From JBFWIW01 sp050253535 (lineage in GTDB: Bacteria > Bacillota > Clostridia > Oscillospirales > Oscillospiraceae): 28,273 nt of DNA. The notes under the pieces were generated by a model, which worked only from the letters and a program-made list of their open reading frames with translations, was not told the DNA's origin and made no database searches. Location: the NCBI GenBank assembly GCA_050253535.1, contig JBFWIW010000039.1:1-28273 (forward strand), in the 5' to 3' direction. Of the stretch, positions 15,647-24,278 are shown in pieces. Each line of letters begins with the position of its first letter. Position 1 is the stretch's first letter. A program made the translations under genes and the position numbers.

Positions 15647-15823
15647 ATATGTTCTGATGATGCCGGCATGGAATGTTTATACCGTACGCTAAAAAGAGAG
15701 CTTGTTCAGGATGCCCACTACGACAATCCTGAACAAGCTCGGCAGGACATATTCAGTTATATTGAACTCTGCTATAATACAAAAGCCATTGGATGGCTAA
15801 GTCCCGTACAATTTGAGGCTTAA
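15647..15823 (+). pseudogene. C-terminal remnant of an IS3-family transposase (OrfB)
   Basis: About 58 codons encode CSDDAGMECLYRTLKREL and continue through NPEQARQDIFSYIELCYN to LSPVQFEA and a stop. This is the C-terminal end of the rve integrase domain of IS3/IS150-type transposases, including the final catalytic Glu in the MEC(F/L)YRTLK motif. Upstream the frame hits TAA at 15644, and no other part of an insertion sequence is present. In the tail, NTKAIGWLSP stands where relatives have a histidine- and serine-rich segment before LGYLSP, consistent with decay. It marks a past insertion or rearrangement between the two operons. Confidence 0.8.
15691..15740 (-). terminator. Terminator of the minus-strand catabolic operon, inside the IS remnant
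   Basis: GAGCTTGTTCAGGAT (15698-15712) and its exact reverse complement (15726-15740) form a 15-bp stem with a 13-base loop. On the minus strand the stem is followed by CTCTTTTTAGC, so it reads as an intrinsic terminator about 120 bases past the aldo/keto reductase stop. On the + strand no T run follows. Confidence 0.7.
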
Positions 15824-15861
15824 AAATGTAAATGGGCAAACCTCACAGCAGTAAGTGGGCG

Positions 15862-16854
15862 TCAGTTTATGCGTCCTCCGTTTTCGGATATCCACATATC
15901 AGCGTTATCGCCCTCTGCCTGCTTCAGAGACTCGGACAGAGCTATAGCGCGTTCTACGACCTCTTTCGGCACTTCAGCTTCAAAACATTCGATATTCTGC
16001 AACAACTGACGTTCTGAACGGGCGCCGTTCAATATGCTGCCCACCGCCGGGTTGTTTTTCAAAAACGCCATGGCGATGGCCGCCATCGAGAAACCGGACT
16101 CCTCGGAAAGCTTAGCCAGTTTCCCCACAAGATCGAAAATCTCGGTTTCAAAGCCGCAATCGGAATGTCTGCCCTGTTTCCATTTGGAATCATAAAACCT
16201 GTTTTCGCGGCGTCCCATTGGGACGTCGTCTATCGACCGGAACTTACCGGTCAGAAGTCCCTGTGCCAGCGGAGAGAACGCCCATACATAAACGCCCCGT
16301 TCCGCCGTAGCGGGAATTACCTTTTTCTCGGCTACGCGCCAGATAAGCGAGTAGGGGAGCTGATTTGTGACAAGCGGGGTGCTCTCGGTCTCCTTAAGGC
16401 AGTTTGGCCCGAAATTACATGCCCCGAACAGGCGGATTTTTCCGTCCTTTTTGAGCTTCTCAAAGGCTGAGTATGGCTCGGAGAGAGGGATATCCGGGTT
16501 CGGATAGTGTATCTGATACAAATCTATATAATCGGTATCAAGACGTTTGAGGCTCGCCTCGCAGTGGGCGATGACCTCGTCGTATCTGAGGGCGTTGGAG
16601 TAGACCTTTGTGGCAAGGACAACCTTGTCTCTCCTGTCCTTAACGGCGGCTCCGGTGACCTCTTCCGCCCGTCCGTCGCCGTAGCTCTCAGCCGAATCGA
16701 TTAAATTTATGCCCTTTTCGACCGCCATCTGTATTACGCGGATAGACTCTTTGTCATCGGCCTCTCCCCACACCTTGGCTCCGCTGAAATTCCATGTGCC
16801 GAGGGACAGGCGCGAGACTGATATGTCGGTTCCGGGCAGTTTGCAGTATTCCAT
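15862..16854 (-). CDS. Aldo/keto reductase, last gene of the catabolic operon
   Basis: The 330-residue NAD(P)H-dependent oxidoreductase has the catalytic tetrad D53, Y58 (DSAESYG), K83 (LATKVY) and H116 (LYQIHYP). RSERQLLQNIE near the C-terminus belongs to the cofactor phosphate-binding region. It lacks iron-sulfur motifs, so it is an ordinary soluble AKR of the YajO/Tas-like group. It lies 38 bases after the MaoC-type gene in the same direction. In the inferred pathway it could reduce or oxidise a carbonyl or alcohol intermediate. The substrate is not known. A second AKR is encoded at 27296-28270. Confidence 0.88.
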   Translation of the reverse strand: MEYCKLPGTDISVSRLSLGTWNFSGAKVWGEADDKESIRVIQMAVEKGINLIDSAESYGDGRAEEVTGAAVKDRRDKVVLATKVYSNALRYDEVIAHCEASLKRLDTDYIDLYQIHYPNPDIPLSEPYSAFEKLKKDGKIRLFGACNFGPNCLKETESTPLVTNQLPYSLIWRVAEKKVIPATAERGVYVWAFSPLAQGLLTGKFRSIDDVPMGRRENRFYDSKWKQGRHSDCGFETEIFDLVGKLAKLSEESGFSMAAIAMAFLKNNPAVGSILNGARSERQLLQNIECFEAEVPKEVVERAIALSESLKQAEGDNADMWISENGGRIN

Positions 16855-16891
16855 AAAGACCTCTTTCTGTTCTGCGATGATGGGGGCCGGA

Positions 16892-17341
16892 TCAGGCCGG
16901 TTTGCGCATCATCATTATGCTTTTTATACCCGTCTGTGTCAAAACGCCGTTCTGATTATAAACTTCAAACTTAAACTTTACAACGCCGCGGTCATGTTTT
17001 GAGCGGCTGTAGATCACATCGGCTATCGTAATTTCGCAGTGTATGGTGTCTCCGAAGAAAATCGGAGCCTTGAACTCCCAGTTCTCTACAGCAAGAAACG
17101 CGATTGCCGTGTCGCGTATCAAGTCGATCGCGTAAAAAAGTCCGTGGGCCATCGAAAGGCCCAGAAGTCCGTGAGCGATCCGCTGTCCGAACTGAGATTC
17201 TTTCATGGCCTCGGCATTCATATGATTTCGGTGTAAATCTCCGGTTGTGCAGCCGAACATTACCACGTCCGTCTCCGTAATTGTGCGCGCGGGTGTCGTG
17301 TATTTTTCGCCGACGACAAATTCTTCCAGGTATTTACTCAT
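16892..17341 (-). CDS. MaoC-family hot-dog dehydratase/hydratase
   Basis: The 149-residue single hot-dog protein resembles (R)-specific enoyl-CoA hydratases and mesaconyl/methylmalyl-CoA dehydratases. The catalytic Asp and His are D35 and H40 in TGDLHRNHMN, followed by the typical FGQRIAHGLLGLSMAHGL. It would add or remove water at a CoA thioester, complementary to the crotonase encoded upstream in the same operon. Having both an (R)-type and an (S)-type hydratase suggests either epimerisation of a hydroxyacyl-CoA or two separate hydration steps. It follows the CoA-transferase gene after about 40 bases. Confidence 0.85.
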   Translation of the reverse strand: MSKYLEEFVVGEKYTTPARTITETDVVMFGCTTGDLHRNHMNAEAMKESQFGQRIAHGLLGLSMAHGLFYAIDLIRDTAIAFLAVENWEFKAPIFFGDTIHCEITIADVIYSRSKHDRGVVKFKFEVYNQNGVLTQTGIKSIMMMRKPA

Positions 17342-17382
17342 GGCAAAACCTCCGATTCTTGTTTGCTGACCTTCACGCCCTG

Positions 17383-18921
17383 TTAAGGGCGGAAGAATCT
17401 TTCATCCATTGTTTTAAGTGAACTGTCAACCCTGACGTCAAAGGGGATATGGGCCAGGATGTCCGTCTTTACATCTACGCCCGGGGCCACTTCGATCAGA
17501 TGCAGGCCATCCTCTTCCGCCATAAAAACGCAGCGTTCAGTGACAAAAAGGACAGACTGCCCTTTTTTAAGAGCCTCTCTGCCGTTCAGCGTGACCTGCT
17601 CCACATCCGGTACCAGTTTAAAGAACCGGCCTTCTTTATTTATATTGATCGCTCCGTTTTCCACCGCGACGTCAACGCCGCCGGCTGAGAATGTGCCGCA
17701 GAACACGAGTTTCTTCGTCTTGTAGGCGATGTCTATAAATCCGCCGCAGCCGGGGACGACCCCGTTGAACTTGCTGACGTTAACGTTTCCATGCCGATCC
17801 ATCTGGGCGCATCCGAGGAATGTTACATCCAGAAGGCCTCCGCGGAACGCTTGAAACACCTGAACGGGGTCAGTCAGGAATACGGGATTAATGTTTGTTC
17901 CGAAAACGCTGCGGTCGGCGGGTATCCCCCCCATCGAGCCGTGCTCCGTGAAGAAGGTGACCCCTTCGAGCGCGTTCTCCTCCACCAGTATCTTCGGGAT
18001 GCTCGCCGGTATCCCGACGCCCAGATTGACCGTTTTTGGCGTTTCCCCTATCTCCGCGGCGGCCCTTCTCAGTATCACCTTCTGCGCGTCGAGCGGCAGC
18101 GGCGGGATATGCCCGAGCGGCATTGTGTTTTCCCCGGTCAGAAACGGATTGTACGCGCCCCCGGACGGGGCCTGCTCCTCTTCCACCACCACGGCGTCCA
18201 CCATGATGCCCGGCACATACACTTTTTTGGGGTGGATGCTCCCCTTTGCGACGACCCGCTTCACCTGCGCCACAACCTTTCCGCCGCAGGCCCTGGCCGC
18301 CATCGCCATCGTGTAGACGCCGAGGGTGACGGGCTCCTGCTCAAAGCTGAGATTGCCCTCCTCGTCGGCCGTGTGCGCCCTTATTAGAGCAGCGTCGATC
18401 CTTGGGTTCTCATAGCACAAAAGTTCCTTACCCCCGAGCTGCACGGCCGAGACGATGTCCCCCGTCGTCCCGGAATTCATCCTTCCGCCCTCGCGGCGGG
18501 GGTCGACAAAGGTCCCGATGCCCACGTCCGTCAGCGTGAAGCGCTCCCCGAGGGACACGTTCTGAAGCATGCGGTAGACCGTGCCCATGGGCATGACGTA
18601 TGCTTCTATCTTGTTCTCGTTAACCAGCGTGGTCATGCGCGAGGTCTTCAGGTAGCTGAACCCGCTGCCGACCGCTCTTTTCACCATGCCCTTGTGGGCG
18701 AAATGCTCCAGGCCCAGGCCCTCGCCCATCCCGTAGACGACGGGGTGGTACTCGGTGAGGTCCCGGGGGCGCCCGGTCTCCAGAAACCTGTTTTCCAGCG
18801 CGGAAAGCACCTTTTCGGGCACCAACAGATTTTCACACCCGGATACAACTATTGAGTCACCGTCGTTTATCAGAGAGACGGCGTCTTTCACGTCCATAAT
18901 TTTTGACAAATCAGGTTGCAC
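17383..18921 (-). CDS. Family I acyl-CoA:acetate/propionate CoA-transferase, fused alpha-beta
   Basis: At 512 residues this is the single-chain form (YdiF/propionate CoA-transferase type) with both subunit-like domains. The N-terminal domain has VVSGCENLLVPEKV, and the C-terminal domain contains NLGVGIPASIP and the catalytic glutamate E326 in TEHGSMGGIP. The enzyme swaps CoA between an acyl-CoA and a free acid through a glutamyl-CoA thioester. In this operon it may activate the imported acid or recover CoA from the product. It lies between the TRAP transporter and the MaoC gene. The coding region is notably GC-rich. Confidence 0.9.
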   Translation of the reverse strand: MQPDLSKIMDVKDAVSLINDGDSIVVSGCENLLVPEKVLSALENRFLETGRPRDLTEYHPVVYGMGEGLGLEHFAHKGMVKRAVGSGFSYLKTSRMTTLVNENKIEAYVMPMGTVYRMLQNVSLGERFTLTDVGIGTFVDPRREGGRMNSGTTGDIVSAVQLGGKELLCYENPRIDAALIRAHTADEEGNLSFEQEPVTLGVYTMAMAARACGGKVVAQVKRVVAKGSIHPKKVYVPGIMVDAVVVEEEQAPSGGAYNPFLTGENTMPLGHIPPLPLDAQKVILRRAAAEIGETPKTVNLGVGIPASIPKILVEENALEGVTFFTEHGSMGGIPADRSVFGTNINPVFLTDPVQVFQAFRGGLLDVTFLGCAQMDRHGNVNVSKFNGVVPGCGGFIDIAYKTKKLVFCGTFSAGGVDVAVENGAININKEGRFFKLVPDVEQVTLNGREALKKGQSVLFVTERCVFMAEEDGLHLIEVAPGVDVKTDILAHIPFDVRVDSSLKTMDERFFRP

Positions 18922-18998
18922 TCCTTACATCATATTACTTAAAAGTCTGCGGAAAGAGACCCGCTTGAAGGTTAAACTCTTTCCGCATAAGTCTCAAA

Positions 18999-20306
18999 TC
19001 ACATGAACACTTTGACGCCCCATGTCGCCAGCGCAGGGAATATGATACAGAGCACAAGCCCGGTAAACTGGACCGCAATAAATGGAAGCGACGATTTGTA
19101 GATATGTTTCAGCTCTATCCCTTCCGGAGCGGCTCCTTTCAGATAGAAAAGGCTGAAGCCGAAAGGCGGGGTGAGATACGCCATCTGCACGTTCGTCAGA
19201 AAGCAAAGCGCAAACCACAGCGGATCGAAACCCGCAGCTGTGATAAGCGGCGTAAATATTGGTGCGCAGATAACGACAATTGCGATGGTATCAATGAACA
19301 TCCCCAGAAAGAAAACTATGAGCATTGTGATCAGCAAGACGCCCCATGCGCCGAACGGTATGATGTCAGCAAGGCCTAGGACGAATTTATTGCCGCCGAT
19401 AGCAATAAACACCGTGCCGAAGAATGATGCCGCCAAGGTGATGAAACCGACCATGGATGTCATTTTGAGGGTATCAACAGACGCATTTTTTAGCGCTCTA
19501 AGCGTCATTTTACGGCGAAAAACAGCGATCACAATCGCGCCGGTGGAGCCCACCGCAGCGGCTTCGGTCGGAGTTGCGATTCCTCCGAAGATTGAGCCTA
19601 GTACGATAACGATAAGTATAATAGGAGCAATGACGTTTTTGAGCTTTTTTAGATTTTCACGCATGGGAAGCTGGTCTTCCTTGGGCATCGTGGGACAGAG
19701 ACTTTTATTAAACGCGCAGCGAATGAGGATGTACGCGCAGTAAAGCGCTGCAAGAAGCAGGCCACAGCTGATGCCTCCTGCAAAAAGCCCTCCGACCGAG
19801 ACGCCGGTCATGGTGCCGTACACGATCATGACGGTGCTCGGAGGAATAAGCTGGCCCAGTGTTCCTCCGGAGAGTATAGCCCCCATGGAGATATTTTTGT
19901 CATATTTATATTTCAGCATCTGAGGCAGGGCGATCGTGGTAAGCGCGACGACCGTTCCCGCAACAACGCCTGTCATGGCGCCCATCATCGCGCCGACGAG
20001 GACCGTACACACCGCAAGCCCGCCTCTTAAGTTTGCGGTAAAACGGTAGAATGTCTCATAGAGGTCCTCAACAACCCCCGTCTCAAACAATACCAGCGAC
20101 ATAAAGGTAAAGAGCGGAACCGCAAGCAGCGTCCAACTGCCCATAGTGCTTATCGTCGCTGTGACCAGACCAAAAATGCTGCCCGGTCCCCAGAGGACAA
20201 ATGAACAGCCGAGAGCCACCATGCCGAGAGCGTAGACAATGGGTATCCCTATCAGCAGGCAGACAATAAGTAGCGCGAACATGATAAGCGGCATTAACAT
20301 CGGCAT
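18999..20306 (-). CDS. TRAP transporter large permease (DctM)
   Basis: The 435-residue, strongly hydrophobic protein is the ion-coupled channel subunit of a tripartite ATP-independent periplasmic transporter. Family blocks include the N-terminal GIPIVYALGM, the central GGTLGQLIPPSTVMIVYG and, near the C-terminus, AYLTPPFGFSLFYLKG. About twelve helices are expected. It starts one base after the DctQ stop, showing tight coupling, and is followed after about 80 bases by the CoA-transferase gene. The system takes up an organic anion using the sodium or proton gradient. Confidence 0.93.
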   Translation of the reverse strand: MPMLMPLIMFALLIVCLLIGIPIVYALGMVALGCSFVLWGPGSIFGLVTATISTMGSWTLLAVPLFTFMSLVLFETGVVEDLYETFYRFTANLRGGLAVCTVLVGAMMGAMTGVVAGTVVALTTIALPQMLKYKYDKNISMGAILSGGTLGQLIPPSTVMIVYGTMTGVSVGGLFAGGISCGLLLAALYCAYILIRCAFNKSLCPTMPKEDQLPMRENLKKLKNVIAPIILIVIVLGSIFGGIATPTEAAAVGSTGAIVIAVFRRKMTLRALKNASVDTLKMTSMVGFITLAASFFGTVFIAIGGNKFVLGLADIIPFGAWGVLLITMLIVFFLGMFIDTIAIVVICAPIFTPLITAAGFDPLWFALCFLTNVQMAYLTPPFGFSLFYLKGAAPEGIELKHIYKSSLPFIAVQFTGLVLCIIFPALATWGVKVFM

Positions 20307-20834
20307 CTAGATTTGCCCCCCTTTCAGCGCTTTCTTTTCCCGTATCTGGGATAAGGCGACGCCAAGCTTTTCAATATAGGAAATAAACGCGCGGAGTATC
20401 AGAAGCCCCGAGCCCAGCGGTATGCAGATCCTGCTCGGCCAGAGAAGCGGCGCCCACAGACTGTCGGACCGCTCCATCGTGGTAAAGACCTTGATAAAAC
20501 TCTTGCCGCCGTAATAGAAAAGCGTTCCCATCACTATCAGGCAGCAGATCATTATGATCGTGTCGACGATGGCTTTCACATAACCCTTAAAATTTGAATA
20601 GAACACATCCATCGCCACATGTGAATTCCGTTTCTCGCAATAGGCGCCACCGATCATAAAGAATATGCCAAAGAGTATTGTGGTCATCTCCTGCGACCAA
20701 ATCGTCGGCCTGTGCAGCAGATAACGGAACACTACCGCTTCCAGTGTAGGCAGTGCAACGATAACCACTATGAGGTACGCCCAGTATTCACCGAACTTGT
20801 CCAGTACTTTTTTGATCCCGTTTATTATCTTCAA
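20307..20834 (-). CDS. TRAP transporter small permease (DctQ)
   Basis: This protein of about 175 residues has four hydrophobic segments and the DctQ-type motif EAVVFRYLLHRPTIWSQEM near residues 30-50, followed by MIGGAYCEKRNSHVAMDVF. It pairs with DctM. I place the start at the TTG at 20834 (LKIINGIKKV) because AAAGGTG lies about seven bases before it. A TTG at 20852 would add six residues but lacks a ribosome binding site, and its codons overlap that AAAGGTG. Confidence 0.9.
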   Translation of the reverse strand: MKIINGIKKVLDKFGEYWAYLIVVIVALPTLEAVVFRYLLHRPTIWSQEMTTILFGIFFMIGGAYCEKRNSHVAMDVFYSNFKGYVKAIVDTIIMICCLIVMGTLFYYGGKSFIKVFTTMERSDSLWAPLLWPSRICIPLGSGLLILRAFISYIEKLGVALSQIREKKALKGGQI

Positions 20835-20916
20835 TGTACTTTCACCTTTCAAAGACCGATCTCCGTCTGCAAATTATTAAGGCGGAGACCGGTCGCCTCA
20901 TGTCTCGAGCCTTCGG

Positions 20917-22059
20917 TTACTTTGCCACTTTGGCGGCAATATCTTCAAAGCCGTTATCATTCAGGAACTGTACATAGGCGGTCAGGAATTCGTCGGAAAG
21001 TTCGCTCTGACCCCAATAACCCCTGACGGCTTCTGCTGCAAGCTCTTTTGCAGTGCTGACATCTTCATCTGAGAGTGTGATGGTCTCGACGCCGGCATCG
21101 GTAAAATACTGTTTCGCTTCTTCGTTCTTTTCTGTCAAGTGGTTAAACGTATATTCACGATTTTCTTTAGCGCACTCGTTGATGACTTCCTTATACTCGT
21201 CCGGAAGCGCATTCCATGCATCTTCATTGACGAGGAACTGACCGACAAGGATACCGGCGGTTGCGTGAAGGGCCGGCTCGATGTTATACTTTACGACTTC
21301 CTGGAAAGCATTCTGATAGTTGTCGATATAGCCGCCGACCTCGAATGCATCAACGGTACCAAGTTTTGCAGCTGTGTAAACTTCGCCCATGGGCATGCTG
21401 ACGATGGAACCACCGAGAGCGGCATAGAGCTCCTGGCCAAGGCCGCCGGAACGAATGAGAAGGCCTTTAAAGTCAGCCAGGGTGTGTATCGGCTTATTGG
21501 AGTGGAACGATTCACCGGGAAGGTCAAGGACGGTACTGGCGTATACAAGACCGCCCATGTTATCGAAAGCCTCCTGAACGAGGGGTTCGATCTTTTCAAA
21601 GAACGTTTCGTCAAGGTTAAAGTCGTTCCAGTTGTCGGAGGGACGATACGCTTGGAGTTTCAGCATGGGCTCAATACCGGAGTGATAGTCGCTGGAGGTA
21701 AATGCACCTTCAGTGACACCCTGCTGGACGGCTTCAATGAGGCCTGCTTGGGAGTAAAGCGTGTCAGCCGCATAAAGCTCGATGGTAAAGTTGCCGCCTG
21801 TCGCCTCGCTCACGAGATTTACGAAGTTCTCGGTGCAGGCATAGCGCTCGGTGCCGGCAACCTCGACGGTCTGTGCGCGCCAGGTCACTTTCTGCGCAGT
21901 TGCATCCGTGGATGAACCGGAGTCGCCAGCGTCAGAAGTGCTGGTGCCCGAAGAGGTATTTCCTCCCGAGGTGGTACCTCCGCCGGCGCAGGCCGCGAGA
22001 CTAAGGAGGATAGCGATGATCATAGGGATGCAAAGAGCTCTCAAGATTTTCGTTTTCAT
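20917..22059 (-). CDS. TRAP transporter solute-binding lipoprotein (DctP)
   Basis: The 380-residue protein starts with a lipoprotein signal peptide ending in LAAC (C24), then a Gly/Ser/Thr-rich linker and a DctP domain. The family's carboxylate-clamping arginine is in FKGLLIRSGG, followed by LGGSIVSMPMGEVYTAAKLGTVDAFE, which is characteristic. A carboxylic acid ligand is therefore likely. The start at 22059 is supported by AAGGAG seven to eight bases upstream; an in-frame extension to 22125 has no such site. Lipid anchoring fits a Gram-positive cell without a periplasm. Confidence 0.93.
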   Translation of the reverse strand: MKTKILRALCIPMIIAILLSLAACAGGGTTSGGNTSSGTSTSDAGDSGSSTDATAQKVTWRAQTVEVAGTERYACTENFVNLVSEATGGNFTIELYAADTLYSQAGLIEAVQQGVTEGAFTSSDYHSGIEPMLKLQAYRPSDNWNDFNLDETFFEKIEPLVQEAFDNMGGLVYASTVLDLPGESFHSNKPIHTLADFKGLLIRSGGLGQELYAALGGSIVSMPMGEVYTAAKLGTVDAFEVGGYIDNYQNAFQEVVKYNIEPALHATAGILVGQFLVNEDAWNALPDEYKEVINECAKENREYTFNHLTEKNEEAKQYFTDAGVETITLSDEDVSTAKELAAEAVRGYWGQSELSDEFLTAYVQFLNDNGFEDIAAKVAK

Positions 22060-22178
22060 TTTCTTCTCCTTCTTCAATTTGATTTTGAATTTATATGAGA
22101 GGCCGATATTCCGGCTGCTGGGCAAGCGCTTCCCCTTTCGCTTTGTTCCCGGCCTTCATGGATGTGGATGCGGAGTCC

Positions 22179-22988
22179 CTATTTGTCAAAATCAGGCTTA
22201 TGGAAGTCGGGTGTGCGTTTTTCAAAGAAGGCCGCGACACCCTCCTCGCACTGCGGAGACGCGAACACCAGATGGCTCATCTCGAGGTTCTTGTAATAGT
22301 TACCGGCCGTGGTCTCCTCCATCATCTCCCGGGCGTATCTCTTGGTGACGCGTACGGCGATATTGGATTTCGAGGCGATCTTCTCCGCCATCTCAATCGC
22401 CGCGTTCACGACCTCTCCGTCCTTGACGACCTTGTTGATGAGGCCGATCTCGTAGCCGCGCTGTGCCGTTATCGGCTCCCCGAGATACATGAGCTCATAC
22501 GCGATGCCCAGACCGACGAGCTTCGGCAGGCGGAACATCGCCCCCGAGCCCGGCACGACGCCGAGATTGATCTCGGGGAGGCAGAGCTTCGCGCCCTCGC
22601 CCGCGATGCGGATATCGCAGCACTGGACCATCTCGCAGCCGCCGCCGTAGGCAAACCCCTCGATGGCCGCTATGACCGGCTTCGATATCTGCTCGAGCTG
22701 GCTGAACGCCTCGTTTTCCACCTTGAGTTTCTTGTCGACGACGTCGTCCCAGACTCCCGGAAACTCCTTCAAGTCCGAGCCCACGCAGTACGCGCGCTGT
22801 CCCATTCCTGTGATGACAATGACGCGGACTTCAGGGTCTCTATCGAGCTTGCGGAGAGAATCATACATCTCCCTGGACAGATCCAGCGTCACCATGTTGA
22901 GCGGCGGGTTGTTTATCGTGACTTTCGCGATCCCGTCGTGCAGCTTTTCCACCAATATCTTCTCGTTTTTGTACTCCACAGAAAACAT
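22179..22988 (-). CDS. Enoyl-CoA hydratase/isomerase (crotonase family)
   Basis: The 269-residue protein has both oxyanion-hole segments (AYCVGSDLKEF and GFAYGGGCEM). It also has both catalytic glutamates of true hydratases, E119 in GGGCEM and E139 in LPEINLGVVPG. It should hydrate or dehydrate an enoyl-CoA. Together with the CaiB-type CoA-transferase immediately upstream it forms a pair similar in kind to CaiB and CaiD of carnitine metabolism, but the rest of the operon is different. The gene is GC-rich, which produces a long but meaningless open frame on the opposite strand. Confidence 0.92.
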   Translation of the reverse strand: MFSVEYKNEKILVEKLHDGIAKVTINNPPLNMVTLDLSREMYDSLRKLDRDPEVRVIVITGMGQRAYCVGSDLKEFPGVWDDVVDKKLKVENEAFSQLEQISKPVIAAIEGFAYGGGCEMVQCCDIRIAGEGAKLCLPEINLGVVPGSGAMFRLPKLVGLGIAYELMYLGEPITAQRGYEIGLINKVVKDGEVVNAAIEMAEKIASKSNIAVRVTKRYAREMMEETTAGNYYKNLEMSHLVFASPQCEEGVAAFFEKRTPDFHKPDFDK

Positions 22989-23009
22989 CTCCTAACATCA
23001 AATCCCTAT

Positions 23010-24197
23010 TTATTCTTCCCAGTTCAAAACGCCCTGGTTTTTCAGCTGCATTATCCTCTCCTCGCTGTAGCCGGCCGCGAGGAGCACCTCCCTCGCGTGC
23101 TCGCCGAGCCTGGGCGGCATCCTTCTGAGCCTGGGCGGCTGTCCGTCGACTCTGAGCGGATCGTTCACAACCCTCACGTCCCCCGCCACCGGATGGTGCA
23201 TGGTGAACACCGTCTGATTGTACCGGACCTGCTCGTCCGCGAGCATTTCGTCGTACGTATACGGCTTTGCATACCACATCCTGTTTGCGTCCAGCAGCGC
23301 TATCCACTCGTCCGTGGTCTTCTTCAGCATCTGCTGGGACACGACGGCGTCGTACTCGAGCCTGCGGTCTATCTGGTCGTCCTCCGTGAAGGCATCGAGC
23401 GCGCCGGGCTCAAAAATTTTGACCATGTTCTCATGCTTGTTCAGGGAGAGCGTCAGGTATCCGTCCGCCGTTCTGTAGACGCCGTAGGGGGAGCCGTGGA
23501 TACGGGTGCCCAATCCGGTCGACGGTCTCACGGGAGCGACCGTCTGCGGCGCGTTCATGTAATAGCACAGGGGCTCGATCTGCAGGTCGATGGCGGCGTT
23601 CACCAGAGAGGAGTCAATATGGCAGCCCTTTCCGGTCTGCTCGCGCGCGAAAGCCGCCGAGACGATTCCGAACGCCGCAAGCGTCGCACCGTGCTTGTCT
23701 ATTGCTGAGGTGCCGACGGGACACGGGGGGTTGTCCCCGCGTCCGGTCATCGACATAATTCCGCTCATGCTCTGCGCCAGAAGGTCCTGCCCGGGCCGCT
23801 TCTGATAAGGGCCGGACGCGCCGTAGCCCGTGAGCGAGCAATAGATTACCCTGGGATTGAGGGACGAGAGCTTGTTATAGGAGAAGCCGAGCTTGTCCAT
23901 GACCCCGGGCCGGAAATTTTCGACGACGATGTCATAATCCGCAACGAGGTCGTATATGATCTGCCGACCCTCCTCGGACTTGAGGTCTACAGCCATTGAC
24001 TTCACATTCCTGTTGCCCAGAAGAAAAAACAGGCTGACGCCGTTTTTAAAGGATTTGGGGCCCGACCAGCCGCGCTCAAAGGCGCCCTTTGTCGCCTCGA
24101 TTTTCAGCACGTCTGCGCCGTAATCGGCCAGCGCCTGTGAACAGGCCGGGCCCTGCAGGTAATGGGTAAAGCTCAGCACTTTCAGTTTATTTAACAT
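23010..24197 (-). CDS. Family III CoA-transferase (CaiB/BaiF)
   Basis: The 395-residue protein has the family layout: LKVLSFTHYLQGPACSQALADYGADVLKIE at the N-terminus, VVENFRPGVMDKLGFSY near 91-107 and ViYCSLTGYGASGPYQKRPGQD near 118-138. The catalytic aspartate is probably D167 (TSAIDKHG). It transfers CoA between two acids and most likely makes the CoA ester of the imported substrate. The start at 24197 has AGGAGG six bases upstream; the longer frame to 24221 does not. It is the first gene of the minus-strand operon, directly downstream of a perfect palindromic operator. Confidence 0.92.
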   Translation of the reverse strand: MLNKLKVLSFTHYLQGPACSQALADYGADVLKIEATKGAFERGWSGPKSFKNGVSLFFLLGNRNVKSMAVDLKSEEGRQIIYDLVADYDIVVENFRPGVMDKLGFSYNKLSSLNPRVIYCSLTGYGASGPYQKRPGQDLLAQSMSGIMSMTGRGDNPPCPVGTSAIDKHGATLAAFGIVSAAFAREQTGKGCHIDSSLVNAAIDLQIEPLCYYMNAPQTVAPVRPSTGLGTRIHGSPYGVYRTADGYLTLSLNKHENMVKIFEPGALDAFTEDDQIDRRLEYDAVVSQQMLKKTTDEWIALLDANRMWYAKPYTYDEMLADEQVRYNQTVFTMHHPVAGDVRVVNDPLRVDGQPPRLRRMPPRLGEHAREVLLAAGYSEERIMQLKNQGVLNWEE

Positions 24198-24231
24198 TAA
24201 TATCCTCCTATTTTTACGCATTCACGCGCCT

Positions 24232-24253
24232 TTAGTTCTATATATAGAACTAA
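24232..24253. promoter_or_regulatory. Perfect 22-bp palindromic operator before the CoA-transferase operon
   Basis: TTAGTTCTATA is followed directly by its exact reverse complement, giving GTTC-N8-GAAC at the core (24235-24250). Its place between the IclR-type gene and the operon start, and its recurrence at two other promoters, make it the probable binding site of that regulator. Confidence 0.75.
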
Positions 24254-24269
24254 GTTTATGATATAGAAC
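24254..24269. promoter_or_regulatory. Second, imperfect operator in tandem
   Basis: GTTT-N8-GAAC has one mismatch to the GTTC-N8-GAAC core and is centred 19 bases from the perfect palindrome, so both would face nearly the same side of the DNA. Confidence 0.45.
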
Positions 24270-24278
24270 AAAAAACAA

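Larger units (their letters stand above)
15569..15861. other. Junction between the nif operon and the catabolic island
   Basis: The region between the convergent ends of the nif operon and the minus-strand operon contains no intact gene. Its middle is a transposase remnant (15647-15823). I see no + strand hairpin with a T run after the binding protein gene, so the nif operon terminator is not identified. Confidence 0.6.

Noticed and set aside
17791..18387. Frames on the + strand opposite the family I CoA-transferase (also 17891-18316)
   Set aside because: Shadow frames of a clear gene with high GC, and no domain recognised.
19171..19743. Frame of 190 codons opposite DctM
   Set aside because: Antisense of a conserved membrane protein gene; the composition reflects the reverse complement of hydrophobic codons.
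22095..23708. Open frame of 537 codons on the + strand opposite the enoyl-CoA hydratase and CaiB-type genes
   Set aside because: It is the antisense of two well-supported genes in GC-rich DNA, has an arginine-, histidine- and leucine-rich composition typical of shadow frames, and matches no family I know.
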